A stretch of 64,000 bases of DNA from Syntrophus aciditrophicus SB (GCF_000013405.1 NC_007759.1:807001-871000), one strand, 5' to 3'. Shown: positions 1-8,614, counted from the stretch's first letter. Translations and numbers: made by a program. The notes: generated from the sequence alone by a model not told the origin.

Positions 1-544
1 GCCGGACCCTGTTCTTGGTTCTTACCACAGCGCCGATGACCGAACCCTTGTGGTACAGGTTTGTGTGGCAACCCCTCTCCTGATCTACCTCTTCAAAGGT
101 TCCGACCAGTTTTGTCTTGGCGCAGCCGATCGTCGGAAGATTCAGGAAAAGGCCCAGATGGGATGCCAGACCGATGCCCCGGGGATGGGCGATTCCCTGG
201 CCGTCAAAGATGATAATATCGGGCCGCTGCTTCAGTTTGTCAAAGGCCTTCAACAGAACAGGGCCTTCACGGAAACTGAGCAGTCCGGGAACATAGGGGA
301 AAGGGACCTGAGCGACGGACGAGGCGATTTCGAGGATTTCCATCGCAGGCCAGGACAGAATCACCACGGCGCCGAAGAAACGGTCATCGCCCCGGGAATA
401 TGAGATGTCCGCCCCGGCAATCGAATGGATTTCAACCGGGGGGGACTCGTCACAGAGGATCAGCTTTTCTCTGAATATTTTCTGAATGGCCACGGCTTCC
501 CGACAGGTCACATCCCAGGAATGCAGGGGTTTTGTCCTTGACAT
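1..544 (-). CDS. nfi: Endonuclease V (deoxyinosine 3'-endonuclease), C-terminus beyond window edge
   Basis: DNA-repair nuclease that nicks next to deoxyinosine left by adenine deamination. The frame starts at an ATG (542-544) and stays open to base 1, so about 181 N-terminal residues are visible and the last 40 or so are missing. Family motifs are clear: AGADISY (D46), PYVPGLLSFRE (E93) and DGQGIAHPRGIGLASHLG (D114). The three acidic residues match the metal ligands known for E. coli EndoV. It is divergent from the acyl-CoA synthetase gene that begins at 1073. Identification is by motif recognition; only the truncated C-terminus is unknown. Confidence 0.93.
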   Translation of the reverse strand, partial: MSRTKPLHSWDVTCREAVAIQKIFREKLILCDESPPVEIHSIAGADISYSRGDDRFFGAVVILSWPAMEILEIASSVAQVPFPYVPGLLSFREGPVLLKAFDKLKQRPDIIIFDGQGIAHPRGIGLASHLGLFLNLPTIGCAKTKLVGTFEEVDQERGCHTNLYHKGSVIGAVVRTKNRVR

Positions 545-1072
545 CTCTCGTTCTCCATAAAGAATCTCTTGTCCAAATTCCATATCCAAGGCCATTCCGC
601 GCCGGATCGTGATCGGCTTTTCGACTGTCGTTCTGTGACTGTCTGCGCTGCCTCTGCATTGCCTCTCTAAGATCCTCTCTGATAAGGAACCGGGAAGTCA
701 ACTTTCTTCAGACTGAAGAATCCGACTGCGCCTTCTATACCACGATTTCTATCCGCTGTTCGTAAAATTACACAGGGAACACTGTTCAGAGAATCAGCTT
801 CCGGAGCCTGGCTTGCCGCTTGAAGGCCTTCCTTGTCAGACAAACGCCTGCAATGACATTCTTCTGTGTCCGACAGGAAATAGAGGGGGGGGCTGATAGA
901 AATGCCTTTCGACCCATGATAAGGTTTTTTCCAACGAAGGGTTCCGTTTACCGCTTTTTCAAAGTTTGGCAAATTTTTGTATCCTTCGTGAATCGATGGA
1001 CTTCAAGGGGATCGGCAGGCGGGTTCCCATATCATTCAGGAAATGATGAAAGGATAGAAGGAGGATTGTAAC
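545..1072. other. Intergenic region between divergent genes, no gene supported
   Basis: About 530 bases separate endonuclease V from the acyl-CoA synthetase. Both strands carry 80-100 codon open frames, but none has a good ribosome-binding site or recognisable protein sequence. The segment presumably contains both promoters. A strong AAGGAGG (about 1058-1064) belongs to the gene starting at 1073. Confidence 0.5.
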
Positions 1073-3256
1073 ATGAGTTCTCGGGCTGTTGGAGGAGAGC
1101 GAACTTCTGGTGTTGAAAGCATGGTGGACGAAAAGCCGAAAGTGACGGAGCAGGACTGCGGCAGGATGCCGGTGGCGGAATGCCGGGCCATTTTCGAACA
1201 GGCCATCCGGGAAAACCGCACGTACCTGATGGAACATGAATGCAAGGAAATTCTCGAAAATATGGGGATTGCCACGACGGGTTTTCTGGTTGCCGGTTCT
1301 GAAGATGAAGCGGTCGAAATGAGCAACAAGCTTGGATATCCCGTCGTGTTGAAAATTGTTTCTCCCGATGTTGTGCACAAAACCGATTCGGGCGGCGTTA
1401 AATTGAATCTTGCGGGTGAGGATGCAGTGCGCCAGGCCTATCGTGCTATGGTCGACACGTTCAAGTACCAGCATATCATTGGCATCGCCGTACAGAAGAT
1501 GGCCGCACCGGGCGTCGAGGCGATTGTCGGTGTGACCCGCGACCCCAGCTTCGGGCCGGTTCTGATGTTCGGGCTCGGGGGGATCTTTGTGGAAGTCCTC
1601 AAGGATGTCACCTTCCGGGTGCTGCCCGTTACGGCTCAGGATATCGACGAAATGATCCGGGAAATCAAAGGATATCCCCTGTTGAAAGGCTATCGGGGGA
1701 AGGCTGTGGATATCGACGCCCTCAAGACTCTGCTGCTGAAGATTTCCGACTTCATCATGGCCTTTCCGGAAGTCCGGGAACTGGATCTCAATCCGGTCTT
1801 TCTCTATCCTTCGGGCAATGTAGCCGTCGACGCGCGGATGTTTGTCAGCACCGTACCGGAGAAGACCTCTGCGGCGAGGACGGGAAGTGCCATCGAAGAA
1901 ATCCGGAAACTCTTCTATCCGGACAGCATCGCCGTCATCGGGGCGACAAGCGCCGAAGGGAAGCTCGGGTACAATGTGTTCCGCAATCTGCTGTTCCACA
2001 AATTTTCCGGGAAACTCTATCCCATCAACCCGAAAAGCGACGAGGTCCAGGGAGTCAAGGCCTATCGGAACATAACGGAAGTGCCCGGTCCCGTGGATCT
2101 GGCGATTGTCCTGGTTCCAGCCGCGGCAGCCATCGCGGCGATCGAGGACTGCTGCAGGAAGGGTGTGAAGATCATTGTTGTGGAAACGGCCGGATTTGCC
2201 GAAACAGGAGAGGACGGCAAGGCGGCGCAGGAGAGAATCCGGGAGATCATCAGGGCTCATGGCTGTCGTCTGCTGGGACCCAACTGTTCCGGCGTCATCA
2301 ATACGCATGTTGGTAATGTCCAGTCCATCGGCCTTGTAGATGAACTAGGAAAGGGGAACATCGGGATGACTGCCCAGGCCGGCGTTTACGCGGCGGGAAT
2401 TCTCACCGGACTGCGTCACGTCATGGATTTCGGCATTGTCGCCACCATTGGAAACAAAATGGACATCAGCGAGACGGACATTCTCGAGTATCTGGGCAGT
2501 GACGATCATATTGATGTCGTGGCCATGTACATGGAGGATGTGAAAAGCGGCAGACGGTTTATCGATGTAGCCAGCGAGGTTACGAAAAAGAAACCGGTCA
2601 TCGCCTTGAAGGGTGGACGTACGGCGGCAGGGACGAAAGTCGTTTCCTCCCATACGGCCTCCCTGGCAGGCAACGATGAAATCAACAGCGCCGCCTTCCG
2701 GCAGAGCGGGATTATCCGGGCAAGGGACAATGAACACATGTTCGGTTTGCTCAAAGCCTTTGCCCGGCAGCCCCTCCCCCGAGGGGACGGCATCCTGGTG
2801 ATCACTTACACCGGTTCGCTGGGGGTTGCCTCTACGGATACGCTCTACCTCAATGGAATGCGGCTGGCTGAACTGGAACCGGAGCTGAAAGAGCGTCTGC
2901 GGGAAATTATGCCGGATTATGTCACCTCCATGAACCCCGTTGATTATTCCTTCAGCATGGATCCGGAGCAATTGCGAAAAACGATTGAGCTCGGCATTGC
3001 CAGCGAGGATGTGGGTGGTCTGCTCGTAGTCCTGCAGGGTGAAATCCTGGGATCGTTTGTGGATACCTTGAAGCAGATTGATTATAAGGGCAAGCCCATT
3101 CTGAGCTGCGTGGCCTGCAAGGAATTCATGATGGAAGACGTCATTCGAATGGAAAAGGCGGGTTTTCCGATATATTCCACTGCGGAAATGGCGGCGGAGA
3201 TCCTTGCGACCATGTATAAGTATGGTCAGAAAAAAGATCGACAAGCACAACCCTAG
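1073..3256 (+). CDS. Acyl-CoA/acetate-CoA synthetase, ADP-forming type (ATP-grasp plus CoA-ligase fusion)
   Basis: A 727-residue single-chain member of the nucleoside-diphosphate-forming acyl-CoA synthetase family, which interconverts acyl-CoA + ADP + Pi with acid + CoA + ATP. The domain order is beta then alpha: an ATP-grasp domain (about 25-260) followed by CoA-binding and CoA-ligase domains (about 280-710). H102 in VVHKTDSGG matches the ATP-grasp-side histidine and H527 in SSHTASLAG matches the phosphorylated histidine of the archaeal enzymes. In a syntroph such an enzyme can make ATP from acyl-CoA; the substrate cannot be read from sequence. AAGGAGG lies 8 bases before the ATG. It ends convergent to ribF with hairpins between them. 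Confidence 0.9.
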   Translation: MSSRAVGGERTSGVESMVDEKPKVTEQDCGRMPVAECRAIFEQAIRENRTYLMEHECKEILENMGIATTGFLVAGSEDEAVEMSNKLGYPVVLKIVSPDVVHKTDSGGVKLNLAGEDAVRQAYRAMVDTFKYQHIIGIAVQKMAAPGVEAIVGVTRDPSFGPVLMFGLGGIFVEVLKDVTFRVLPVTAQDIDEMIREIKGYPLLKGYRGKAVDIDALKTLLLKISDFIMAFPEVRELDLNPVFLYPSGNVAVDARMFVSTVPEKTSAARTGSAIEEIRKLFYPDSIAVIGATSAEGKLGYNVFRNLLFHKFSGKLYPINPKSDEVQGVKAYRNITEVPGPVDLAIVLVPAAAAIAAIEDCCRKGVKIIVVETAGFAETGEDGKAAQERIREIIRAHGCRLLGPNCSGVINTHVGNVQSIGLVDELGKGNIGMTAQAGVYAAGILTGLRHVMDFGIVATIGNKMDISETDILEYLGSDDHIDVVAMYMEDVKSGRRFIDVASEVTKKKPVIALKGGRTAAGTKVVSSHTASLAGNDEINSAAFRQSGIIRARDNEHMFGLLKAFARQPLPRGDGILVITYTGSLGVASTDTLYLNGMRLAELEPELKERLREIMPDYVTSMNPVDYSFSMDPEQLRKTIELGIASEDVGGLLVVLQGEILGSFVDTLKQIDYKGKPILSCVACKEFMMEDVIRMEKAGFPIYSTAEMAAEILATMYKYGQKKDRQAQP

Positions 3257-3309
3257 TCATGTTTGTGCTTCTCCCACCTTCCGCCGGTTTCTCCCAGACC
3301 GGCGGAAGG
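3243..3309. terminator. Two stem-loops between convergent genes
   Basis: The first stem, AAGCACAA (3243-3250) with TTGTGCTT (3263-3270), overlaps the stop codon of the acyl-CoA synthetase. The second, CCTTCCGCCGGT (3277-3288) with ACCGGCGGAAGG (3298-3309), is a perfect 12-bp GC-rich stem with a 9-base loop. Neither has a long T-run, so they are best read as a shared convergent terminator or 3' stabilising structure for this gene and ribF. Confidence 0.6.
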
Positions 3310-3319
3310 CCCTCCTTTG

Positions 3320-4300
3320 CTAAGAGGATGAATCCTGGGACGACGGATCGGAAGCCGAATTTTTTCCGGCAAAAAACGGCTCCAGCACGGTTCTGGCCTG
3401 GGCTACATCGCTCCTGATCTGATCCGCCAGGGATTCCGGATTGTCAAATCGGATTTCTTCCCGGATTCTGTCAATGAAAAAGAGTTCCAGCTTTTCTCCA
3501 TAGATGTCGTCGGAAAAATCCAGGATGTGCAGCTCCACCGTGAGGTTTTCATTTCCGAAGGTCGGATTGCGGCCGATATTCAGGACGCCCTGATAGCGTT
3601 TTCCGTTCAGTTCGACAACAACGGCATAGACGCCCTCCCGGGGCAGAAGGAGCTTTTCCGGATCCAGATTGGCAGTTGGGAAACCGAGCTGTGTGCCCCG
3701 CTTGTAGCCGCCCGCTACGGAGCCTTTCAGGTTGTAAGGTCGGCCGAGCAGGGAGCCCGCCAGTCTGACATCGCCGTCACAGATCGCATTCCGGATCCGG
3801 GTGCTGCTGATGATGATATCTCCTACCTTGACGGCATTGGTGACATCAACCCGAAAACCGAGTTTTTTCCCGTATCGGGCCAGAAATTCTTCATTTCCTT
3901 CCTTTCCCCTGCCGAATGTGTAATCGTGGCCGATGAAGATTTTCTTGATCCGCAGTTGTTCCCACAGGATCCGGCAAACAAAATCTGTTGCCGTGGTTTT
4001 TGAAAATTCGAGGGAAAAGGGAATCAGCATAACGCCATCAATTTCCAGCGATTTAATCAGCTTCAATTTTTCATCCAGGGTGGTGAGCAGATAAAATGGA
4101 CGTTTTTCCGGATGGAGGACGCTCTTGGGATGGGGGTCAAAAGTGATGACAACGGATTTGCTCTGGCACTGCCTTGCTTCCTGGACAATCTTCCTGAAAA
4201 TCTGCTGATGTCCGAGATGGACCCCATCAAAATTTCCGATTGTCGCGACCGCGCCCTTGAACTCATCCGATACGCCTTTATAGCCGCGGAGAATTTTCAT
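3320..4300 (-). CDS. ribF: Bifunctional riboflavin kinase / FAD synthetase
   Basis: Makes FMN from riboflavin and ATP, then FAD from FMN and ATP, in the cytoplasm. At 326 residues it has the usual length. The N-terminal adenylyltransferase half carries GNFDGVHLGHQ (residues about 23-33) and HDYTFGRGKEGN. The C-terminal kinase half carries the family's glycine-rich GYKRGTQLGFPTANL. The start ATG gives the expected N-terminus, MKILRG. The tRNA-Leu gene lies upstream on the other strand. Confidence 0.97.
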   Translation of the reverse strand: MKILRGYKGVSDEFKGAVATIGNFDGVHLGHQQIFRKIVQEARQCQSKSVVITFDPHPKSVLHPEKRPFYLLTTLDEKLKLIKSLEIDGVMLIPFSLEFSKTTATDFVCRILWEQLRIKKIFIGHDYTFGRGKEGNEEFLARYGKKLGFRVDVTNAVKVGDIIISSTRIRNAICDGDVRLAGSLLGRPYNLKGSVAGGYKRGTQLGFPTANLDPEKLLLPREGVYAVVVELNGKRYQGVLNIGRNPTFGNENLTVELHILDFSDDIYGEKLELFFIDRIREEIRFDNPESLADQIRSDVAQARTVLEPFFAGKNSASDPSSQDSSS

Positions 4301-4410
4301 GATGGATTCTGTTCCTTTAATACTTCCTGTCAGTTTGCTATGAGTATAGAATGCTTAAATTGAACAAAACTACTTAGCACTATTGGCACAATTTTTAAAC
4401 TCAATTTTGC

Positions 4411-4440
4411 TTGACAAGAAAGAAAGGATCAGTGTAAAGA
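4411..4440 (+). promoter_or_regulatory. Sigma-70-type promoter of tRNA-Leu
   Basis: TTGACA at 4411-4416 is followed after 16-18 bases by TGTAAA/TAAAGA (4433-4440). A start near 4446 would leave a short leader before the tRNA at 4477. Confidence 0.6.
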
Positions 4441-4476
4441 ACAGGCGTTTCAGGGATAACTCCCTTTTTTACCGAT

Positions 4477-4563
4477 GCCGAAGTGGCGGAATTGGTAGAC
4501 GCGCTAGGTTCAGGGTCTAGTGGGTGTAGGCCTGTCCGGGTTCAAATCCCGGCTTCGGCACCA
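4477..4563 (+). tRNA. tRNA-Leu (anticodon CAG)
   Basis: The acceptor stem is GCCGAAG (4477-4483) with CTTCGGC (4553-4559). The discriminator A and an encoded CCA end at 4563. The anticodon arm is CTAGG-TTCAGGG-TCTAG with anticodon CAG at 4511-4513. A class II variable arm (GTGGGTGTAGGCCTGT region) and a T-arm GGTTCAAATCC are present. The 87-nt length fits tRNA-Leu. Confidence 0.96.
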
Positions 4564-4843
4564 TTTTTATCGGAATATTTTCCTCATGCAATGGGGGCTT
4601 GGAGAGTAACTCCTCCCCATTCTTGTTGGCGACATCCTGCGCCTTTTAAATGTTCAGTCCCTTAAAATGTAAAGCCAATTTCCTGTAATGGATGGAAGAA
4701 ATGCAGGCCAGGCCTTGCTTTCTTTTCTGCGCGGGCGCGGTTTTGGGAACCCCGGTTTCTAAAGACACCAGCTGTCACGATTTTTCTGGTGCTTGAGCCC
4801 CGTCTTCACAGGTAATCGTCCATCGAGGGTATAAATTCCTTAT

Positions 4844-5071
4844 TTAATCACCGATGATTTGCACAAGGATTTCCCGATGCCTCCCGTGATTGTCAAAATC
4901 CAGAAATACAATCTGCTGCCATGTTCCCAGAGTTGGTTTCCCTTGAACTAGAGGAATCGTCAGGGAAGGTTTCATCAATGCTGCCCGGACATGAGAAAAT
5001 CCGTTGCCGTCTCCCCAGCGTTGGTCATGTTCATAAAACAGGCTGGACGGAACAATTCTTTCGAGCGTCGC
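4844..5071 (-). pseudogene. C-terminal remnant of a YjbQ/UPF0047 family protein
   Basis: This open stretch translates to the second half of a YjbQ-family protein (thiamine-phosphate synthase-like, usually about 130-140 residues). It shows LERIVPSSLFYEHD, RWGDGNGFSHVRA and PTLGTWQQIVFLDFD, ending at TAA (4844-4846). An in-frame TGA at 5072-5074 closes it and the following coding gene begins at 5094, so the N-terminal half is gone and no start codon is available. About 76 codons remain. It is read as a decayed gene, not a functional short protein. Confidence 0.8.
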
Positions 5072-5093
5072 TCATCCCGTGAGATTTTTCTTA

Positions 5094-5426
5094 TTATTTT
5101 TCGATCGGGCGAAAAAGTCCTTCCCCGGGAGATTCATTTGCATCTTTTGACTTGAGCTTTTCCTCTTCCTCAAGGGACCTGAGCACCCTGTTCAAAGATT
5201 TTTTCAAATCTTCAATGACATCCGTGATGACTTGAAACTGCCCGCACAGGCCTTCATAATCCGGGGGGTATTCTCCCTCAAGGGAATTGACCAGAGCGAT
5301 GAATTTCCCTCTCATGTTTTTCAGCTCGTTAATGGTTTCATCAATCGGCATGATTATTTTTTCCCTTCTTTTCTGCTCTTCCTTTTCTCTCTGTTCCTGA
5401 TTGATTTTCAACACATCAACTTTCAT
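5094..5426 (-). CDS. Small coiled-coil hypothetical protein (third gene of small-protein operon)
   Basis: A highly charged, mostly helical protein of 110 residues with glutamate/lysine-rich stretches (EQREKEEQKRREK near the N-terminus, RSLEEEEKLKSKD near the C-terminus) and no membrane segment. The start chosen is the ATG at 5426-5424, which overlaps the TGA of the upstream gene as ATGA and follows a GGAGG-like site; an upstream ATG at 5456 would add 10 residues. Overlap implies translational coupling. No family was recognised. Confidence 0.7.
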   Translation of the reverse strand: MKVDVLKINQEQREKEEQKRREKIIMPIDETINELKNMRGKFIALVNSLEGEYPPDYEGLCGQFQVITDVIEDLKKSLNRVLRSLEEEEKLKSKDANESPGEGLFRPIEK

Positions 5427-5614
5427 CCCTTTTCCTCCCGATTGCTCTCCAGCCATAGATCAATCCGGGATTCCATATAGTCACAAACCTTTTGTTTGAC
5501 TCCTTCATCGCAGTTATCAGAAATAAAAACGGCCATCCTGATCATTCGTTTCTGCGGATCGGACTCCGCCTTTGCCTCTGCCAGTCTTTTCTTTTGAGCT
5601 TCTGTCATCACCAT
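5423..5614 (-). CDS. Small hypothetical protein (second gene of small-protein operon)
   Basis: A 63-residue acidic protein (MVMTEAQKKRLAEAKAESD...) with two cysteines (CDEGVKQKVC), predicted mainly helical. Its ATG overlaps the end of the upstream 51-codon gene (the TGG-TGA of one is the ATGGTGATG of the other) and its TGA overlaps the downstream start. The tight overlaps on both sides are the best evidence that it is real. No function is recognisable. Confidence 0.65.
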   Translation of the reverse strand: MVMTEAQKKRLAEAKAESDPQKRMIRMAVFISDNCDEGVKQKVCDYMESRIDLWLESNREEKG

Positions 5615-5763
5615 CCGAATTCCTCCATCTCTTCCGATCGGGCAATCATTTCACGCACGATATCCTTCGGATCGATGCCTTGCTTCCTGCAGTCCGCAAG
5701 GTTTTCCATCAGGCCGTTTTCTTCCAGCAATTTCAAAATGATCTCCAGTTCCTCTTCTTTCAT
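5608..5763 (-). CDS. Small hypothetical protein (first gene of small-protein operon)
   Basis: A 51-residue acidic helical protein (MKEEELEIILKLLEENG...) preceded by a perfect AAGGAGG eight bases before its ATG (5763-5761). It ends overlapping the next gene, so the three small genes (5763 to 5094) form one translationally coupled operon. There are no membrane segments or recognised domain. Possibilities include subunits of a small helical complex; this is speculation. Confidence 0.7.
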   Translation of the reverse strand: MKEEELEIILKLLEENGLMENLADCRKQGIDPKDIVREMIARSEEMEEFGW

Positions 5764-5903
5764 TTTTATACCTCCTTCCGGGCACGTCTTATACTTGAAT
5801 CAAAATATCGGATTGACTCTCTCTGTCAAGAGGTTAATTCGGGAAATAGAACTTTTCGTCTGTCCCTTTAAAAATGGGGTGCAGGATAATATTTATTATT
5901 TGA

Positions 5904-6212
5904 ATTCTTCTGACAACCGAACAGATTATTGATAAAAACCGTTACAGCGCTTTCCGGGGAACGGTTCTCGATGAAATGTTAACGTCCTGCGGTTTTGAAG
6001 AGATTATCATCACGGGAGTCATGACGAACTGCTGCTGCGAGACGACTGCCCGGGATGTCTTCATGCGGGATTATCGGGTCTTTTTTGTTTCGGATGCAAC
6101 GGCGACGGTAAACGAGGATCTGCATCTTTCGACGTTGAAGAATCTTGCCTTTGCCTTTGCTCATGTTCTGGATACGGAAAGCCTGTGCCGATGGGTGGAT
6201 GAAAATTTTTAG
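5904..6212 (+). pseudogene. Isochorismatase-family hydrolase, N-terminally truncated remnant
   Basis: The frame runs from just after a TGA (5901-5903) to a TAG at 6210-6212, about 102 codons, about half a normal cysteine-hydrolase domain. It keeps the family lysine in IDKNRYSAFRGT and the nucleophile region ITGVMTNCCCETTARD. The N-terminal third with the catalytic aspartate is absent; nothing resembling it lies upstream in any frame. An ATG at 5976 exists, but a protein from there would lack the lysine as well. It reads as a decayed gene. Confidence 0.75.
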
Positions 6213-6217
6213 GATGT

Positions 6218-6382
6218 TTATTTCCTGCGCGGCGGAAGTGATGGCTTCAAATGTGTATCGTTTTCAAGAACCATGTTCAGATGGTCCACAACCCGGCGTT
6301 CGCAACTCTCATTGAAACAAAATTCCTCCTTCAGATCTTTTGTCAGCGTTCTGTAATGGCATCCTCTGTCGGGACAATTCAT
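6218..6382 (-). CDS. Small cysteine-containing hypothetical protein
   Basis: A 54-residue frame (MNCPDRGCHYRTL...PPRRK) that starts 8 bases after a clear AAGGAGG. It has four cysteines (C3, C8, C22, C27) and a nearby histidine (H9), so it could bind a metal. It converges with the isochorismatase remnant. The good ribosome-binding site supports expression; the function is unknown. Confidence 0.55.
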   Translation of the reverse strand: MNCPDRGCHYRTLTKDLKEEFCFNESCERRVVDHLNMVLENDTHLKPSLPPRRK

Positions 6383-6954
6383 GTTGCATCCTCCTTATCG
6401 TTATATAAAACCTGAGTTCCATGCCTTTGAGACATGTTGGAGCCCATCCTATTACTAATACGAGGAAAGTCCAGTGAAAAAGTCATCGGCGGTTTGTCTG
6501 GATGTCCTTCTCCGGCAAGGGAACGCCCCGGGATTTACGAAAGGGGAAATCGATGATCATCCTGCCATGATTTTTCCTGTCTATCCGTGCCTGTTCGGAA
6601 TCCTCCCATTTCAACTCCAAGGGATTAAAAAATAAGACACTCCCGATTCGACAATATTGTCGAAGAAACGACAACCCAGCCGACTTCATATCATGTTGTT
6701 TATATTGACCATTTCAAAATTAATCTTTTTTGGGTATCGACATTTATTGCCTTTCATGAAAGGACTTTTCAAGGCCTTCTCTGACCTGTTTCCGTATAAT
6801 GCTAATTAAATTAAATACTTAATGCATAATTAAGCTTTATGGCATAATCCATGCTTTATTTTAAATATAAAGACGACAAATCCGGTAAGTTCAAACGGGC
6901 AGAATGAGCCGGGTTGTATATCGAAAAGGAAATCCCAGATCATTTTTTCTCCTG
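6383..6954. other. AT-rich intergenic region, no gene supported
   Basis: About 570 bases, notably A/T-rich from 6700 to 6900. A 68-codon frame on the minus strand (6689-6483) has no good ribosome-binding site or recognisable sequence. I see no tRNA, repeat or riboswitch here. Confidence 0.4.
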
Positions 6955-6993
6955 ATAAAGAAAGGGAAGCGAGAATCGCTTCCCTTTCTTTAT
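6955..6993 (-). terminator. Perfect 18-bp stem-loop downstream of the zinc-ribbon gene
   Basis: The arms at 6955-6972 and 6976-6993 pair without mismatch around a 3-base loop (GAA). It lies 22 bases beyond the stop of the minus-strand gene at 7016, whose transcript it would end. The plus-strand side is followed by a T-rich tract, so it may act in both directions. Confidence 0.8.
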
Positions 6994-7015
6994 TGATTTA
7001 TTTTTTTCATCCCTT

Positions 7016-7480
7016 TCATTTTTCTATGGTGACCCTTACCAGATGCCATCTCTTTTTCTCCGGTTCATATCTCAGGACGCATTCATAATTTTTCTTCAAC
7101 ATTTCTCCTGCTCTGTTTTGAGCCTCAACATAGGAGTTTATCGTATATTGATTATCGGCCCCCCATGCTACTCTTGCCTGTGATGAGTGTGGAAATCTGG
7201 CCGTGGAACGCACAATCAGCTTTCTTGACACAAATTCCTGTGCAGCAGAAACGGCTTCCTGTGATATATCCTGCTGAGTTGCGGCTGGTTTGAGTTTTCC
7301 TCCATGTATGAAGGGATAAACAGAGAAAAACGCGACAATGCAGGCGAAAAAAATGAGAACTGCCTTCAGAACCTCATATTTTCCTCGAATTAAAGTTTTT
7401 CTGATGGACGCTCCGCACTGAGGGCATTTTTTTATCTCGCTTTCTGTCTGGAAGCCGCACCGGCTGCACTTAGAGGGCAT
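7016..7480 (-). CDS. Zinc-ribbon membrane protein of unknown function
   Basis: A 154-residue protein. A short N-terminal zinc ribbon has CxxC pairs at C5/C8 and C19/C22 (CSRCGF and CPQCGA). One transmembrane helix follows (about 36-58), then a soluble C-terminal domain of about 90 residues (AAQEFVSRKL...VRVTIEK). The C-terminal part resembles small domains that follow zinc ribbons in other membrane proteins, but I cannot name it. It is a single gene with its own terminator. Confidence 0.75.
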   Translation of the reverse strand: MPSKCSRCGFQTESEIKKCPQCGASIRKTLIRGKYEVLKAVLIFFACIVAFFSVYPFIHGGKLKPAATQQDISQEAVSAAQEFVSRKLIVRSTARFPHSSQARVAWGADNQYTINSYVEAQNRAGEMLKKNYECVLRYEPEKKRWHLVRVTIEK

Positions 7481-7615
7481 GGTTTTCTCACTTTTTGCTG
7501 AGATTAATTCTGGTCAGAGGGGTTTTTATCTTTTTCCATACTATCCCTGGAACTGAATGGAGAACATTTTATCGGCATGGTAAAAAGAGCAAAATCGCGA
7601 CAGGGGGTAAAGAAC

Positions 7616-8005
7616 ATGCCGACCCATGCCGGAAGTGTCACTTATCGTAAGGAACAGGACAAAATCCTCTATCTCATTATTTCTTCATCCGATGGTGTAC
7701 ATTGGGTGCTGCCGAAAGGCCATATAGAGCCCGATGAGTCACCTGAAGAGGCCGCTTTGAGAGAGTTGAGAGAGGAAGCAGGAATTGTGGGCGAAATTGT
7801 TAATAAACTCCCGCTTCAATCTTTTGACGTTGCCGGGAAACCGGTCACTGTACAATATTTTCTCATCAAGTCTTCAGGATATTGTCCGGCACATGAGCAA
7901 AGATTGATCCGATGGAAAGATCAAGCTTCCTCCCTTGAGCTGCTATCCTTTGCAAATACCCGAATGATTCTGCTTGAGGGATCTAAAAGACTCAAAAACC
8001 TGTAA
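7616..8005 (+). CDS. Nudix hydrolase
   Basis: Hydrolyses a nucleoside diphosphate linked to another group; the substrate is not predictable from sequence. The complete Nudix box GHIEPDESPEEAALRELREE followed by AG is present, preceded by the usual WVLPKGH entry strand. The chosen ATG (7616) follows AGGGGGT at about 7602-7608 and gives a 129-residue protein starting MPTHAGSV. A start at 7577 would add 13 basic residues, with a poorer ribosome-binding site. Confidence 0.88.
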   Translation: MPTHAGSVTYRKEQDKILYLIISSSDGVHWVLPKGHIEPDESPEEAALRELREEAGIVGEIVNKLPLQSFDVAGKPVTVQYFLIKSSGYCPAHEQRLIRWKDQASSLELLSFANTRMILLEGSKRLKNL

Positions 8006-8158
8006 ACTCAGGCAGTCACGCAAAATCCACAGAAATGCCGAAGCACAGGCATTCAAACATAGCAGCGAAATAAATCACCATAAGACGAAAAATTCCAACC
8101 TTCTTGTCTTGCCTCCTGTCCCGACGGGGCAGAAGGAACAATGGCACAGACAATAAAC

Positions 8159-8614
8159 TCAGGATGCCGAAATTCTTAACAGAAGTTCTTTTCCCAGGTC
8201 GGAACAGCGCTTCTTTGCCTCTTCACTGACTGGACCGACGCTCGATACCGTTTCTCCTATCCGCTGAAAGAAACGGTCAGCAAACCCCTCGAACGGTTGT
8301 TTTGCCCGTCCGCCGCCTCCATGAGTCATGAAAAGGACCGCAGGTTTTCCCTTGACGGGCTTCCCCGCTTTGTTCCAGAGATAAAGGTCGTCAAAGAACG
8401 TCTTGATCGTACCTGCCGGAAAGGAATAATAGTCCGGGGTGCCGATAGCCAAGGCATCGGAGGACAGAAATTCTTCCGGACTTACCCGCTGTTCGTTTGT
8501 GTTGATGATTTGAACTTCCCCGCCGGCATCCCGTATTGCCTCGGCTACGGCCAGAGCCAGAGTCCTGGTGTTGCCGTGCTCCTGACTGTGATAGATGACT
8601 AAAATTTTTTTCAT
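8159..8614 (-). CDS. Flavodoxin-like FMN protein / NAD(P)H-dependent FMN reductase family
   Basis: A 151-residue flavodoxin fold. The N-terminal strand and phosphate loop read ILVIYHSQEHGNTRTLA (residues 4-20). A mid-chain GTPDYYSFPAGTIKTFFDDL and FMTHGGGG match the flavin-contacting loops of the family. It is probably a low-potential electron carrier or quinone/FMN reductase. It is monocistronic and convergent with the Nudix gene. Confidence 0.85.
   Translation of the reverse strand: MKKILVIYHSQEHGNTRTLALAVAEAIRDAGGEVQIINTNEQRVSPEEFLSSDALAIGTPDYYSFPAGTIKTFFDDLYLWNKAGKPVKGKPAVLFMTHGGGGRAKQPFEGFADRFFQRIGETVSSVGPVSEEAKKRCSDLGKELLLRISAS

Noticed and set aside
959-2308. A 449-codon open frame on the minus strand
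   Set aside because: It lies opposite the well-supported acyl-CoA synthetase and its translation resembles no protein; typical shadow in GC-rich coding DNA.
6483-6689. 68-codon minus-strand frame
   Set aside because: No ribosome-binding site or recognisable sequence in an AT-rich gap.
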